From NCBI RefSeq assembly GCF_017916515.1, contig NZ_JAFMTA010000001.1, positions 1,353,127-1,417,126 of the forward strand: a stretch of DNA of 64,000 nucleotides, written 5' to 3'. Position numbers and translations under genes: made by a program. Each line of letters starts with the position of its first letter. Position 1 is the first letter of the stretch. Below are positions 16,051 through 24,543 of this stretch, piece after piece. Origin of the DNA: Naasia sp. SYSU D00948 (GTDB taxonomy: Bacteria; Actinomycetota; Actinomycetes; Actinomycetales; Microbacteriaceae). A model generated the notes under the pieces. That model ran no database searches. It was given only the letters and a program-made list of their open reading frames with translations, and had not been told where the DNA came from.

Positions 16051-16791
16051 CTAGCCGGAGGTGACCGGCTGCGAGAGCCGGGCGGAGGCGGTGGCCATGT
16101 GCGCCGCCATGGCCGAGGCGGCCGCGTCCGCATCGCGCGCCTCGAGGGCCCGGTACACCGCCTCGTGCTCCTGCAGCGCGTCGAGGGCGTGGCTCTCGTC
16201 CTGCACTGCGCGGTCGACCCAGATGCGCAGCAGGGACCGCACGACCTGGAGGAGGTCGAGGAGCAGCGAGTTGTCGGCGGCGGTGGCGAGCTCGTGGTGG
16301 AAGGCGAGGTCCGCCTTCACGAAGGCGGCCAGGTCACCGGTCGACTCCTGCATGCGCTCGACGTGGCGCCCGAGGGCGGCGAGCTGCCTCTCGGTGAGGC
16401 GCTCGGCCGCGAGCCGGGCCACGTAGATCTCGAGCCCGGACCTCAGCTCGAGCAGCTCCGCGGTGTTGCGCTCGCCGATCAGGAGCCCCCAGCGCAGCGT
16501 CTGCGGCAGCAGCTCGCTCGCGTTCCCGCGCAGGTATGTCCCCGAGCCGGGTCGCACGTCCACGACGCCGAGGATCTCGAGGGCGGCGAGGGCCTCCCGC
16601 ACGGCGGACCGTCCGACCTCGAGCGTCGCCGCCAGCTGGCGCTCCGGCGGCAGCCGTGTGCCGGGCGCGATGGAGCCGCTCGTGAAGAGGTCGAGGAGCC
16701 GCGTCGCGACCTGCGACACCGCCGAACCGGCGGGGAGCGAACCGAGCGCAGCGGTGATCTCCGCGGAGGTGTCGTCCCGGTACGCCGGCAT
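16051..16791 (-). CDS. FadR-type GntR transcriptional regulator of the apionate cluster
   Basis: 246 residues. The N-terminal winged helix has PGTRLPPERQLAATLEVGRSAVREALAALEILGVVDVRPGSGTYLRG, typical of GntR proteins, and the C-terminal all-helical FCD domain holds the metal/ligand residues in KADLAFHHELA and DALQEHEAVYRAL. Such regulators usually bind an acidic sugar or its derivative. The gene is divergent from the MFS transporter gene and a perfect palindrome lies between them; the same palindrome precedes the SDR gene. An upstream TTG at 16845 would overlap the operator, so the ATG at 16791 was chosen. Confidence 0.88.
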   Translation of the reverse strand: MPAYRDDTSAEITAALGSLPAGSAVSQVATRLLDLFTSGSIAPGTRLPPERQLAATLEVGRSAVREALAALEILGVVDVRPGSGTYLRGNASELLPQTLRWGLLIGERNTAELLELRSGLEIYVARLAAERLTERQLAALGRHVERMQESTGDLAAFVKADLAFHHELATAADNSLLLDLLQVVRSLLRIWVDRAVQDESHALDALQEHEAVYRALEARDADAAASAMAAHMATASARLSQPVTSG

Positions 16792-16845
16792 GCCGTCACT
16801 GTAATAGGACTTCGCCTGGAAGCGGTGGGGGCGGCTACGCCCCAA

Positions 16846-16861
16846 AACCGGTCAACCGGTT
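16846..16861. promoter_or_regulatory. FadR-type operator, copy 2 (transporter promoter)
   Basis: AACCGGTCAACCGGTT again, here extended by one symmetric A/T pair on each side (16845-16862). Its right end touches the -35 hexamer TTGACA at 16861-16866, so a bound repressor would block polymerase. It also lies between the transporter and its divergent regulator gene. Confidence 0.78.
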
Positions 16862-16889
16862 TGACAACCGGGGCGGCGGCCGCGAATAT
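16861..16889 (+). promoter_or_regulatory. Sigma-70-type promoter of the apionate transporter operon
   Basis: TTGACA at 16861-16866, a 17-base spacer and GAATAT at 16884-16889. The first hexamer is a perfect consensus. The start codon at 16952 lies about 60 bases beyond the -10. The promoter would drive the seven-gene run from the MFS transporter to apnO. Confidence 0.6.
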
Positions 16890-16951
16890 CTATCGAGGTC
16901 GAGCGAGCGCTCGGTTTTCAGTACATCGAAGACGATCCCCAAGGAGTCAGC

Positions 16952-18325
16952 GTGGACACCACTGCCCACACGACGACGAGCGTCGAGCGCTCGGCAATCA
17001 AGAAGGTCGCCGTACGGCTCGTGCCGTTCGTGGCCCTGATGTTCTTCATCAACTACCTCGACCGCACGGCGATCGGGTTCGCGGCTCCCAACGGGATGAA
17101 CGAGGACCTCGCGCTCAGCGCCGCTCAGTTCGGCTTCGCGTCGGGCGTCTTCTTCATCGGCTACATCCTGCTCGAGGTGCCGAGCAACCTGGCCCTGCAC
17201 AAGTTCGGCGCGCGCAAGTGGCTCGCCCGGATCATGGTCAGCTGGGGCATCGTCGCCGCCCTCTTCACCTGGGTCGGCAACTTCGAGCAGCTCGCCATCC
17301 TGCGGTTCATCCTCGGTGTCGCCGAGGCCGGCTTCTTCCCCGGCGCGATCCTCTTCCTGAGCCTCTGGGTGCCCGCCCGGCACCGCAGCACGATCCTGTC
17401 GCTGTTCTACCTGGCCCAGCCGCTCACCACGGTCATCGGCGCCCCGCTCGCCGGCGTGCTCATCCAGCAGGACGGCGTCTTCTTCGGTCTCGAGGGCTGG
17501 CGCTTCATGTTCCTCGGCGTCGCGCTCCCGGCCATCGTCGTCGGCATCATCGCCTGGTTCTACCTCAAGGACCGCCCGGCGGACGCCAAGTGGCTCACCG
17601 CTGAGGAGAAGGCCTGGCTCGAGGGCGCCCTCGAGTCGGAGCGGGTGTCGACCGAGTCGTCCCACAAGCACGTGTCCCTCCGCCACGCGTTCTCGAGCGG
17701 CCGGGTCTGGGCGCTGTCCTTCATCTACTTCGGCTTCATCTACGGCCTCTACGCCCTCGCCTTCTTCCTGCCGACGATCATCGAGGGCTTCCAGGAGCAG
17801 AGCGGCGTCGAGTTCGACGTGATCCAGAAGGGGCTCATCACCGCGGTCCCGTACCTGCCTGCGGCCATCGCGCTGTACTTCTGGTCGCGTGACGCCCACA
17901 AGCGCGGCCTCAAGACCTGGCACATCGTGATCCCGGCCCTCGCCGGCGCGGTCAGCATCCCGCTCGCCCTGTTCGCGGGCTCGCCCGTCCTCACCATCGC
18001 CGTCATTACGATCACGGCCATGGCGATCTTCTCGGCGCTTCCCAACTTCTGGACGCTGCCCACGCAGTTCCTCACCGGCGTCGCGGCCGCCGCGGGCGTG
18101 GCGCTCATCAACACGGTCGGCAACCTCGCCGGCTTCTCGGCCCCGTACATCACCGGCGCGGTCCACGACTGGACCGGTGGCTACGAGATCCCGATGTTCA
18201 TCGTCGGCTTCTTCATGCTCCTCTCCGCGGTGCTCATGGTGCTCCTCTCGCGGAAGCGCCACGACGCCGGCTCGGACGCCCCGAACGCGGCGCCGCTCAT
18301 CATCGACGAGACGGCGAACCGGTGA
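16952..18325 (+). CDS. MFS transporter, anion:cation symporter (ACS) type
   Basis: 457 residues with twelve predicted membrane helices. The start region FFINYLDRTAIGFAAPNGMNEDLALSAAQFGFASGVFFIGYILLEVPSNL is typical of ACS-family permeases for sugar acids such as hexuronates and tartrate. AAGGAG lies shortly before the GTG start. As the first gene of the apionate operon it most likely imports D-apionate or a related acid. The ACS family's preference for carboxylates argues for the acid rather than free apiose, though this cannot be settled from sequence. The stop overlaps the kinase start (GTGA). Confidence 0.88.
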   Translation: MDTTAHTTTSVERSAIKKVAVRLVPFVALMFFINYLDRTAIGFAAPNGMNEDLALSAAQFGFASGVFFIGYILLEVPSNLALHKFGARKWLARIMVSWGIVAALFTWVGNFEQLAILRFILGVAEAGFFPGAILFLSLWVPARHRSTILSLFYLAQPLTTVIGAPLAGVLIQQDGVFFGLEGWRFMFLGVALPAIVVGIIAWFYLKDRPADAKWLTAEEKAWLEGALESERVSTESSHKHVSLRHAFSSGRVWALSFIYFGFIYGLYALAFFLPTIIEGFQEQSGVEFDVIQKGLITAVPYLPAAIALYFWSRDAHKRGLKTWHIVIPALAGAVSIPLALFAGSPVLTIAVITITAMAIFSALPNFWTLPTQFLTGVAAAAGVALINTVGNLAGFSAPYITGAVHDWTGGYEIPMFIVGFFMLLSAVLMVLLSRKRHDAGSDAPNAAPLIIDETANR

Positions 18326-20058
18326 CGAGGCTCTACAACGAGCCCGCGGCCTTCGCGGACGAGATGATCGAGGGGTTCGCCCTGGCGAACTCCCGGTACG
18401 TCCGGCAGGTCCCCGGCGGCGTCGCGCGTGCGACGGCGTCGCCGGAGGGCCAGGTCGCCGTCGTGATCGGCGGCGGATCGGGTCACTATCCGGCCTTCGG
18501 CGGACTGGTCGGCCAGGGTCTGGCGCACGGCGCGGCGATGGGCAACCTGTTCGCCTCGCCCTCCACGCAGCAGGTGGAGTCGGTGGCGAAGGCCGCGTCG
18601 GACGGCGGCGGTGTGCTGCTGTCCTACGGCAACTACGCCGGCGACGTGCTCAACTTCGACGCCGCGCAGGACCGGCTGCGGGCGGCGGGCATCCCCACCG
18701 AGACGGTGACGGTCACCGACGACATCTCGAGCGCCCCGCTGGCCGAGAAGCACAAGCGGCGCGGCATCGCGGGCGACCTGACGGTGTTCAAGTCGGCGGC
18801 AGCGGCCGCCGAGGCGGGCTACGAGCTCGCCGAGGTCGCCCGGGTGGCCCGGCACGCCAACGAGCGGACCCGGTCCTTCGGCGTGGCGTTCACCGGCTGC
18901 ACCCTGCCCGGCGCGGCGGAGCCGCTGTTCACGGTTCCCAAGGGCCGGATGGCGGTCGGGATGGGCATCCATGGCGAGCCCGGCATCGACGAGACCGGTG
19001 TGCCGACCGCGGACGAGCTGGCCGAGCTGCTGGTGTCGTCGCTGCTGAACGAGCTGCCCGAGGGCGTGGAGTCGGCGCAGGGCGCGCGGGTGGTGCCGAT
19101 CCTCAACGGCCTGGGCTCGGTGAAGTACGAGGAGATGTTCGTCGTCTACCGGCGCATCGCCCAGCTGCTCGAGGCCGCGGGCCTGGAGATCGTGGACCCG
19201 CACGTGGGCGAGTTCTGCACCAGCTTCGACATGGCCGGCACCTCGCTGACCCTGTTCTGGCTGGATGACGAGCTCGAGCGCTTCTGGAACGCCCCGGCCG
19301 ACACCCCCGCCTACCGCAAGGGGTCCGTCGCCGCCGCCGAGCGGGTGCAGACGTCCGCGGACACCGCGGACAGCGAGGACCGCATCCCCGACGCGACCGC
19401 CGAGTCGCGGGAGGCGGCGGAGCTCGTGCTGCGGGCCGTCGAAGCCCTCAGCAGGACGATCGACGACAATGTCGACGACCTCGGCCGGATGGACGCGATC
19501 GCCGGCGACGGGGACCACGGCATCGGCATGCAGCGCGGCGCCCACGCGGCCCTCGAGGCCGCCCGGTCGGCGCAGTCCGCCGGCGCAGGAGCGGGAACCG
19601 TCCTGGTCCTCGCCGGCGACGCCTGGGCCCACCGGGCCGGCGGCACCTCCGGAGCGCTTTGGGGAGTCGCGCTGCGCTCGCTGGGCCTCGCCCTCGGCGA
19701 CGAGTCGCGTCCGACCGCGGCGAGCGTCGCCGACGGAGTCGCGGCGGGCGTCGCGGGCATCACCTCCTACGGCAAGGCGCAGGTCGGCGACAAGACCATG
19801 GTCGACGCCCTGGTGCCGTTCACGGAGACCCTGACCCGCGAGGTCGCGGCGGGCGCGAGCCTGACCGAGGCCTGGACCTGGGCCAGCGAGGCCGCCACGA
19901 GCGCGGCGGCCGCCACGGCGGACCTGCTGCCGCGGATGGGCCGCGCGCGCCCGCACGCCGAGAAGAGCCTCGGCACCCCTGACCCCGGGGCGCACTCGTT
20001 CGCCCTGATCGTGCGCGCGGTGGGCTCGGTGCTCGCCGCGCAGGAGGAGAGGAAGTGA
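18322..20058 (+). CDS. lerK: DhaK-DhaL fusion kinase, probable L-erythrulose 1-kinase
   Basis: 578 residues. The DhaK domain (about 1-330) has [22 protein letters not shown] and the substrate-binding His217 in GIHGEPGI. The DhaL domain (about 365-570) has [13 protein letters not shown] with the Mg-ATP-binding Asp cluster. ATP-dependent fused DhaK-DhaL kinases act on dihydroxyacetone or, in the apionate and tetritol pathways, on L-erythrulose, giving L-erythrulose 1-phosphate. The latter role is inferred from the adjacent derI, lerI, oiaC and apnO homologues. It overlaps the transporter gene by four bases and the next gene by four. Confidence 0.82.
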   Translation: MTRLYNEPAAFADEMIEGFALANSRYVRQVPGGVARATASPEGQVAVVIGGGSGHYPAFGGLVGQGLAHGAAMGNLFASPSTQQVESVAKAASDGGGVLLSYGNYAGDVLNFDAAQDRLRAAGIPTETVTVTDDISSAPLAEKHKRRGIAGDLTVFKSAAAAAEAGYELAEVARVARHANERTRSFGVAFTGCTLPGAAEPLFTVPKGRMAVGMGIHGEPGIDETGVPTADELAELLVSSLLNELPEGVESAQGARVVPILNGLGSVKYEEMFVVYRRIAQLLEAAGLEIVDPHVGEFCTSFDMAGTSLTLFWLDDELERFWNAPADTPAYRKGSVAAAERVQTSADTADSEDRIPDATAESREAAELVLRAVEALSRTIDDNVDDLGRMDAIAGDGDHGIGMQRGAHAALEAARSAQSAGAGAGTVLVLAGDAWAHRAGGTSGALWGVALRSLGLALGDESRPTAASVADGVAAGVAGITSYGKAQVGDKTMVDALVPFTETLTREVAAGASLTEAWTWASEAATSAAAATADLLPRMGRARPHAEKSLGTPDPGAHSFALIVRAVGSVLAAQEERK

Positions 20059-20531
20059 GCATGCCCGAACCGCTGCGGCTCGTCATCGGCAGCGATGACG
20101 CCGGATTCGACTACAAGGAGATCCTCAAGAAGGACCTCGAGAGCAACGACGGCGTCGCCTCCGTCGTCGACGTGGGAGTGGACGCGGACGGCCACACGGC
20201 CTACCCGAAGGTCGCCGTCGCGGCGGCGGAGCTCGTGGCCAAGGGCGAGGCGGACCGGGCCCTCCTGATCTGCGGCACCGGCCTCGGGGTCGCGATCGCG
20301 GCGAACAAGGTCCCCGGCATCCGCGCCGTCACGGCGCACGACAGCTTCTCGGTGGAGCGCGGCGTGCTCTCCAACGACGCCCAGGTGCTCACCATGGGGC
20401 AGCGCGTGGTGGGCATCGAGCTCGCCCGTCGCCTCGTGCGGGAGTGGCTCACGTACCGCTTCGACCCGCAGTCCGCCTCGGCCGCCAAGGTCGCCGTCAT
20501 CGAGCAGTACGAGACCACGGGCAGCTGCTGA
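20055..20531 (+). CDS. derI: RpiB-family isomerase, probable D-erythrulose 4-phosphate isomerase
   Basis: 158 residues of the RpiB/LacAB family: [19 protein letters not shown] at the start, [21 protein letters not shown] with the conserved Cys-Gly-Thr-Gly turn, and [22 protein letters not shown]. In the apionate pathway this family member converts D-erythrulose 4-phosphate to D-erythrose 4-phosphate, which enters the pentose phosphate pathway. A GTG start at 20055 overlaps lerK; an ATG at 20061 is equally possible behind the same GAGGAGAGGAAG site. Assignment to DerI rather than another pentose or tetrose phosphate isomerase relies on context. Confidence 0.8.
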   Translation: MSMPEPLRLVIGSDDAGFDYKEILKKDLESNDGVASVVDVGVDADGHTAYPKVAVAAAELVAKGEADRALLICGTGLGVAIAANKVPGIRAVTAHDSFSVERGVLSNDAQVLTMGQRVVGIELARRLVREWLTYRFDPQSASAAKVAVIEQYETTGSC

Positions 20532-21310
20532 TGTCCGCACGCGTGTCGGTCGGCGTGAGCCTGAAGATGTACTTCGGTCATCGGCAGGCCCGCGACTGGT
20601 TCGCGCGCGTCGCGGGCATCGCCGCGGGGCACCCGGCGGTCGCGAGCGGCGCCGTCGAGGTGTTCGTGATCCCGACCTTCCTGCAGGTGCTCCCCGCGCT
20701 GGAGGCGTTCGCGGGGACGCCCGTCCTCGTGGGCGCCCAGGACCTCGCGACCGAGGACGGCGGTGCCTTCACCGGTGAGGTGAGCGGCGCCGAGCTCGCC
20801 GAGGTGGGCGTCCGCGTGGCGGAGGTCGGCCACGCCGAGCGCCGCCGCCTGTTCGGGGAGACCGACGAGATCGTCGCGGCCAAGACCGCCGCGGCGCTCC
20901 GGAACGGCCTGGTGCCGGTGCTCTGCCTCGGCGAGGCCGAGCGGCTCGAGCCCCGCGCGGCGGCGGCCGAGGTGATCGGGCAGCTGTACTCGGCGCTCGA
21001 GGGAAGCCCGTCCGGACGGCTCCTGGTCGCCTACGAGCCCGTGTGGGCTATCGGTGCCCCGGAGCCCGCGCCGGCGGAGCACATCCGCGCCGTCGGGGCC
21101 GCGCTGCAGGAGGAGGTCGCCGTCCTCGCCGGACGCGAGGGCAGCGGCGTCATCTACGGCGGCTCCGCGAAGCCCGGACTGCTCGGCACGCTCGGCGACT
21201 CCGTCGACGGGCTGTTCCTCGGCCGCTTCGCCCACGACCCGGCGGCCTTCGCCGCGGTCCTCGACGAGGCCGCGGAGCTGGCCGCGCGGCGGGAGGTGGT
21301 GACCCGATGA
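20531..21310 (+). CDS. lerI: TIM-family isomerase, probable L-erythrulose 1-phosphate isomerase
   Basis: 259 residues with the triose-phosphate isomerase fold: the electrophile in EVGHAERRRLFGE, the catalytic Glu in VAYEPVWAIGAPEP, and the phosphate loop GGSAKPGLLG. The N-terminal motif, NWKMN in housekeeping TPI, is SLKMYF here, so the catalytic Lys is kept but the neighbouring Asn is lost. LerI enzymes isomerise L-erythrulose 1-phosphate to D-erythrulose 4-phosphate, and this variant N-terminus fits a non-TPI substrate. The start overlaps the derI stop by one base. Confidence 0.82.
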   Translation: MSARVSVGVSLKMYFGHRQARDWFARVAGIAAGHPAVASGAVEVFVIPTFLQVLPALEAFAGTPVLVGAQDLATEDGGAFTGEVSGAELAEVGVRVAEVGHAERRRLFGETDEIVAAKTAAALRNGLVPVLCLGEAERLEPRAAAAEVIGQLYSALEGSPSGRLLVAYEPVWAIGAPEPAPAEHIRAVGAALQEEVAVLAGREGSGVIYGGSAKPGLLGTLGDSVDGLFLGRFAHDPAAFAAVLDEAAELAARREVVTR

Positions 21311-22101
21311 TCGGGCTCGGGAGCTACGCCTTCTTCTGGCAGCAGTCCGAGCGCGTGCCGGAGCCGCTGAGCCTGATCGACGTGTTCGAGCGGACGCGCG
21401 AGCTCGGCGTGGAGCTGTTCCAGATCTGCGACTACGCCCCGCTGCTCGGGATGAAGGCGGCCGAGATCCGCGACGCCGCGACCGCCGCACGCGAGCTCGG
21501 CCTCACGATCGAGCTCGGGACGAAGGGCGTCGCCGTCGACCATCTGGCGACCTTCCTCGGACTCGCGGACGTCTTCGGCGCCCGCCTGGTGCGGAGCATG
21601 GTCTACGCGCCCGGCTTCCGCCCCACGCTCGCGGAGGCGGAGGGCCTCCTCAGGACCGCCCTGCGGGACTACGAGGCAGCGGACGTGACGCTCGCGCTCG
21701 AGACCTACGAGCAGGTGCCCTCGTCGGACCTCGTGGACCTCGTCGAGCGGATCGGCAGCGACTCGCTCGGCATCTGCCTCGACCCGGCGAACAACGTGGC
21801 GGCGCTCGAGCTGCCGAAGGACGTCGTCGAGCGCTGCGCCCCGTACACGAGGAACATCCACGCGAAGGACTTCGCGTTCGCCCGCCAGGACGGCTGGGTG
21901 GGCTTCACCTACGGCGGCGCCCGCATGGGTGAGGGCCTTCACGACTACCCCCACCTGCTGCGCACGGTCGACCCCGGCGCGCGCGGCATCAACCAGATCG
22001 TCGAGCACTGGCTGTCCTGGCAGGGCGACCCCGCCACCACCGTCGCAGCCGAAGCCGACTGGACCCGGACCGCACTGGAATACCTGAGGAGCAATGCATG
22101 A
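21307..22101 (+). CDS. oiaC: Sugar phosphate isomerase/epimerase-type enzyme, probable 3-oxo-isoapionate decarboxylase
   Basis: 264 residues of the xylose-isomerase-like TIM-barrel family: ELGVELFQICDYAPL, VTLALETYEQVPSSDLVDLV with a metal-ligand Glu, and GICLDPANN and NIHAKDFAF supplying further Asp and His ligands. The family includes OiaC, which decarboxylates 3-oxo-isoapionate to L-erythrulose. The neighbours lerI and apnO encode the following and preceding steps, which is the main reason for the name. The start overlaps lerI and the stop overlaps apnO by four bases each. Confidence 0.75.
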   Translation: MIGLGSYAFFWQQSERVPEPLSLIDVFERTRELGVELFQICDYAPLLGMKAAEIRDAATAARELGLTIELGTKGVAVDHLATFLGLADVFGARLVRSMVYAPGFRPTLAEAEGLLRTALRDYEAADVTLALETYEQVPSSDLVDLVERIGSDSLGICLDPANNVAALELPKDVVERCAPYTRNIHAKDFAFARQDGWVGFTYGGARMGEGLHDYPHLLRTVDPGARGINQIVEHWLSWQGDPATTVAAEADWTRTALEYLRSNA

Positions 22102-22964
22102 GCACGACAACGACCGAGACCTACGTGATCGCCGTCATCGGCGCCGGCGGGAAGATGGGGATGCGCGTCTCCAACAACCTCGTCAAGACGGGTCACACCG
22201 TCTACTACAGCGAGAACTCGCCGGCGGGGCAGGAGCGCGTGCGCGCCGCCGGACGTGAGCTGACCGACACCTCGACGGCTGTCGCGAACGCGGACATCGT
22301 CGTCCTCGCCGTGCCGGACCTCGCGCTCGGCCCGGTGACGAAGGAGATCGTCCCGCAGATGAAGCCGGGCTCGATCGTCCTCACGCTCGACCCCGCGGCG
22401 GCCTACGCCGGCCTCCTCACCACGCGGGAGGACGTCATCCAGGCCGTGGCGCACCCCTGCCACCCGTCGATCTTCCTCGAGCGCACCACCAAGGAGGAGT
22501 GGGCGGACACCTTCGGCGGCATCGCCGCGCCGCAGGACGCCGTCGCGGCGGTCGAGTCCGACGACCCCGAGAAGAAGGCGATCGTCGAGGCGACCGTGCG
22601 CGCGATCTACGCGCCCGTCATCGACGTGCACTGGGTCACGGTGAAGCAGCTCGCGCAGCTCGAGCCCACCCTGGTCGAGACCATCGCCTGCATGGTCGGC
22701 GCCCTCCTCAAGGAGGCGCTGGACGAGGCCGTCGGCACGATGGGCGTTCCCGAGGACGCGGCCCGCTCCATCCTGTACGGCCACACGCAGGTCGCTCTCG
22801 CCAACGGCCTCCGCGGCGACAACCCGTTCAGCGACGCCTGCCTCATCGCGATGGACTACGGGCGCGAGAACATCATCAAGGAGGACTGGAAGAAGGTCTT
22901 CCGCGACGACGAGCTCGACAAGAACCTCGCGAAGATGCTCCACCTGGACAAGATCGAGCGCTGA
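22098..22964 (+). CDS. apnO: Probable D-apionate oxidoisomerase
   Basis: 288 residues. The N-terminal Rossmann domain has VIAVIGAGGKMGMRVSNNLVKTGH and continues with TVYYSEN, a likely NAD-specific end. The C-terminal helical part resembles the phosphogluconate dehydrogenase C-terminal domain, including TKEEWADTFGG and VAHPCHPSIF. ApnO oxidises and rearranges D-apionate to 3-oxo-isoapionate. The match is by family type and by the presence of every downstream enzyme in the operon. It is the last gene of the unit and is followed by a strong hairpin. Confidence 0.78.
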   Translation: MSTTTTETYVIAVIGAGGKMGMRVSNNLVKTGHTVYYSENSPAGQERVRAAGRELTDTSTAVANADIVVLAVPDLALGPVTKEIVPQMKPGSIVLTLDPAAAYAGLLTTREDVIQAVAHPCHPSIFLERTTKEEWADTFGGIAAPQDAVAAVESDDPEKKAIVEATVRAIYAPVIDVHWVTVKQLAQLEPTLVETIACMVGALLKEALDEAVGTMGVPEDAARSILYGHTQVALANGLRGDNPFSDACLIAMDYGRENIIKEDWKKVFRDDELDKNLAKMLHLDKIER

Positions 22965-22978
22965 CCCGGCGCCGACGG

Positions 22979-23008
22979 GAGGGCGTCGTGGCTCGCCACG
23001 GCGCCCTC
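22979..23008 (+). terminator. Hairpin terminator after apnO
   Basis: Arms GAGGGCGTCGTGGC (22979-22992) and GCCACGGCGCCCTC (22995-23008) pair over 14 bases with one G-T wobble and a two-base loop, starting 15 bases after the apnO stop. No U-tract follows, as is common in GC-rich actinobacteria. Confidence 0.7.
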
Positions 23009-23081
23009 TTCGCGTGCCGCGGGTGATGCGGACGACTCGCGACCAGCGGGGGTGCGGGTGTCCGCACGACCGGGGGCTCGG

Positions 23082-23714
23082 CTACGGGCGCTCGGCGAGC
23101 ATGTCCTCCATCAGGGCCGTCTCGGACTGCTGGCTGGCCACCACCGCACGGGCGAAGGACTGCACGGTCGGGTCGTCCGTCCGCGCGAGCACGGCTTCGC
23201 TCATCTCGACGGCGCCCACGTGGTGGTCGATCATCAGGCGGAGGAACAGGCGCTCCGCGTCGACGCCCGCAGCGGCGCGCAGCTGCTCGAGCTCCTCCGG
23301 GGTGGCCATGCCGGGCATCGGCGCGGCTCCGTCGTGCTCGTGCGCGCCGCCCTCGTCCATCCAGGCCATGGGCGGCTCGGAGCCCGCCTGCGGCAGCCCC
23401 CACTGCGTCAGCCAGCCGTAGAGCTGACCGGACTGGTGCGCCTGCGTGGTCGCGATGTCGTAGGCCAGGAGCCGGACCGCCTCGTCGTCGGTGCGGTCCC
23501 GGACGATCATGGCCATCTCGACGCCCTGATCGTGGTGCGTCTGCATGTCCCGTGCATAGCCCGCCTCGGCGCTCGTCGTGCTCGGGCCCGACGCCAGGAT
23601 CACGCTCAGCCGGCCGATCGAGAACGCCGGAAGGGCGACGGCCGCCGCCGTCACCAGCGCGACGAGGACCAGCCGGATGCGGGATCGCTGCTCAGGCGAC
23701 CTTGCCGGGGCCAT
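23082..23714 (-). CDS. DUF305 family exported protein
   Basis: 210 residues. One N-terminal membrane segment (LVLVALVTAAAVALPAFSI) is followed by the DUF305 domain, with DMQTHHDQGVEMA and LRLMIDHHVGAVEM holding the paired His residues typical of this ferritin-like family, plus a His/Met-rich stretch (GGAHEHDGAAPMPGM). Members are often linked to copper or silver handling, but function is unproven. The start overlaps the end of the DUF3105 gene by 23 bases, so the two form an operon. Confidence 0.85.
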   Translation of the reverse strand: MAPARSPEQRSRIRLVLVALVTAAAVALPAFSIGRLSVILASGPSTTSAEAGYARDMQTHHDQGVEMAMIVRDRTDDEAVRLLAYDIATTQAHQSGQLYGWLTQWGLPQAGSEPPMAWMDEGGAHEHDGAAPMPGMATPEELEQLRAAAGVDAERLFLRLMIDHHVGAVEMSEAVLARTDDPTVQSFARAVVASQQSETALMEDMLAERP

Positions 23715-24381
23715 CGACCGCTCCGCTGCACGAGGCGCCCGGCTCCGGAGCGTCCTCGCTCAGCCAGTACTCCTCGAAGAAGGCCGAGATGGTCTCCCGG
23801 TCGACCGAGTCCAGCTTCACCTGGGCGTTCCACGCGCTGACCGCGATCGGGCTGTCCATGCCCTCGTACGGCGAGAGGAGCGCGTGCCGGGACGGCATCA
23901 GCGAGCGCAGGGCCGCGATGTCCTCCTCGCTCACCTGTGAGGGGTCGTAGGTGATCCAGATCGCGCCGTGCTCGAGGGAGTGCACCGCGTACTCGTTCGG
24001 AACGGCCTCGGTGTAGACGCCGCAGTTGAGCCACGCCGGGTTGTGCTCGCCTCCGGTGGGCGGAGTCTGGGGATAGGTCACCGGCGTCGTGACGTGCGTG
24101 GAGACGTTCTCGAACGTCTCCACGCCGGGCACCTCGCGGCCCTCGCTGCCTGCGCTGTAGGTCGCGGGCTTGGGCGCGAGGACGAAGGAGACGACGAGGA
24201 GGGCGACGATCGCGAGCCCTCCGACGATCGCGGCCGCGATCCCGATGCGCTTGTTGCGCTTGCGGCGCTCGTTCTCCTTGCGGAACTTCTCGAGCTTCGC
24301 GGCGCGGTCGGCCGCCCGCTGCTGCTTGACGCTGAGCCCGTTCCCGGTCGAGGGCGTGCGCCCGGAGTTGGAGGACGGCAT
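23692..24381 (-). CDS. DUF3105 family membrane protein
   Basis: 229 residues: a charged cytoplasmic head with a Lys/Arg/Glu-rich helix (EKFRKENERRKRNKR), one membrane helix (IGIAAAIVGGLAIVALLVVSFVL) and an extracytoplasmic DUF3105 domain containing PPTGGEHNPAWLNCGVY and HSLEHGAIWITYDP. The conserved His and Cys residues suggest metal binding. Pairing of DUF3105 with DUF305 is common in actinobacteria; a shared role in extracytoplasmic metal handling is an inference. Confidence 0.85.
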   Translation of the reverse strand: MPSSNSGRTPSTGNGLSVKQQRAADRAAKLEKFRKENERRKRNKRIGIAAAIVGGLAIVALLVVSFVLAPKPATYSAGSEGREVPGVETFENVSTHVTTPVTYPQTPPTGGEHNPAWLNCGVYTEAVPNEYAVHSLEHGAIWITYDPSQVSEEDIAALRSLMPSRHALLSPYEGMDSPIAVSAWNAQVKLDSVDRETISAFFEEYWLSEDAPEPGASCSGAVDGPGKVA

Positions 24382-24543
24382 GGTGGTCGAGTTCCGTTCT
24401 GAGAGGGGGCGGCGCGGCCCGGCAGCGCGATGGTTGCGGTGTCAACAAGACGATAGCCGCTTCCCTTCCGCGTGCCCGCAGAAGTCGCCGTGACCTCGCG
24501 CAAGCCCGTTCCGGGGCGCCCCGCCATCCACGACGCTGAGACG

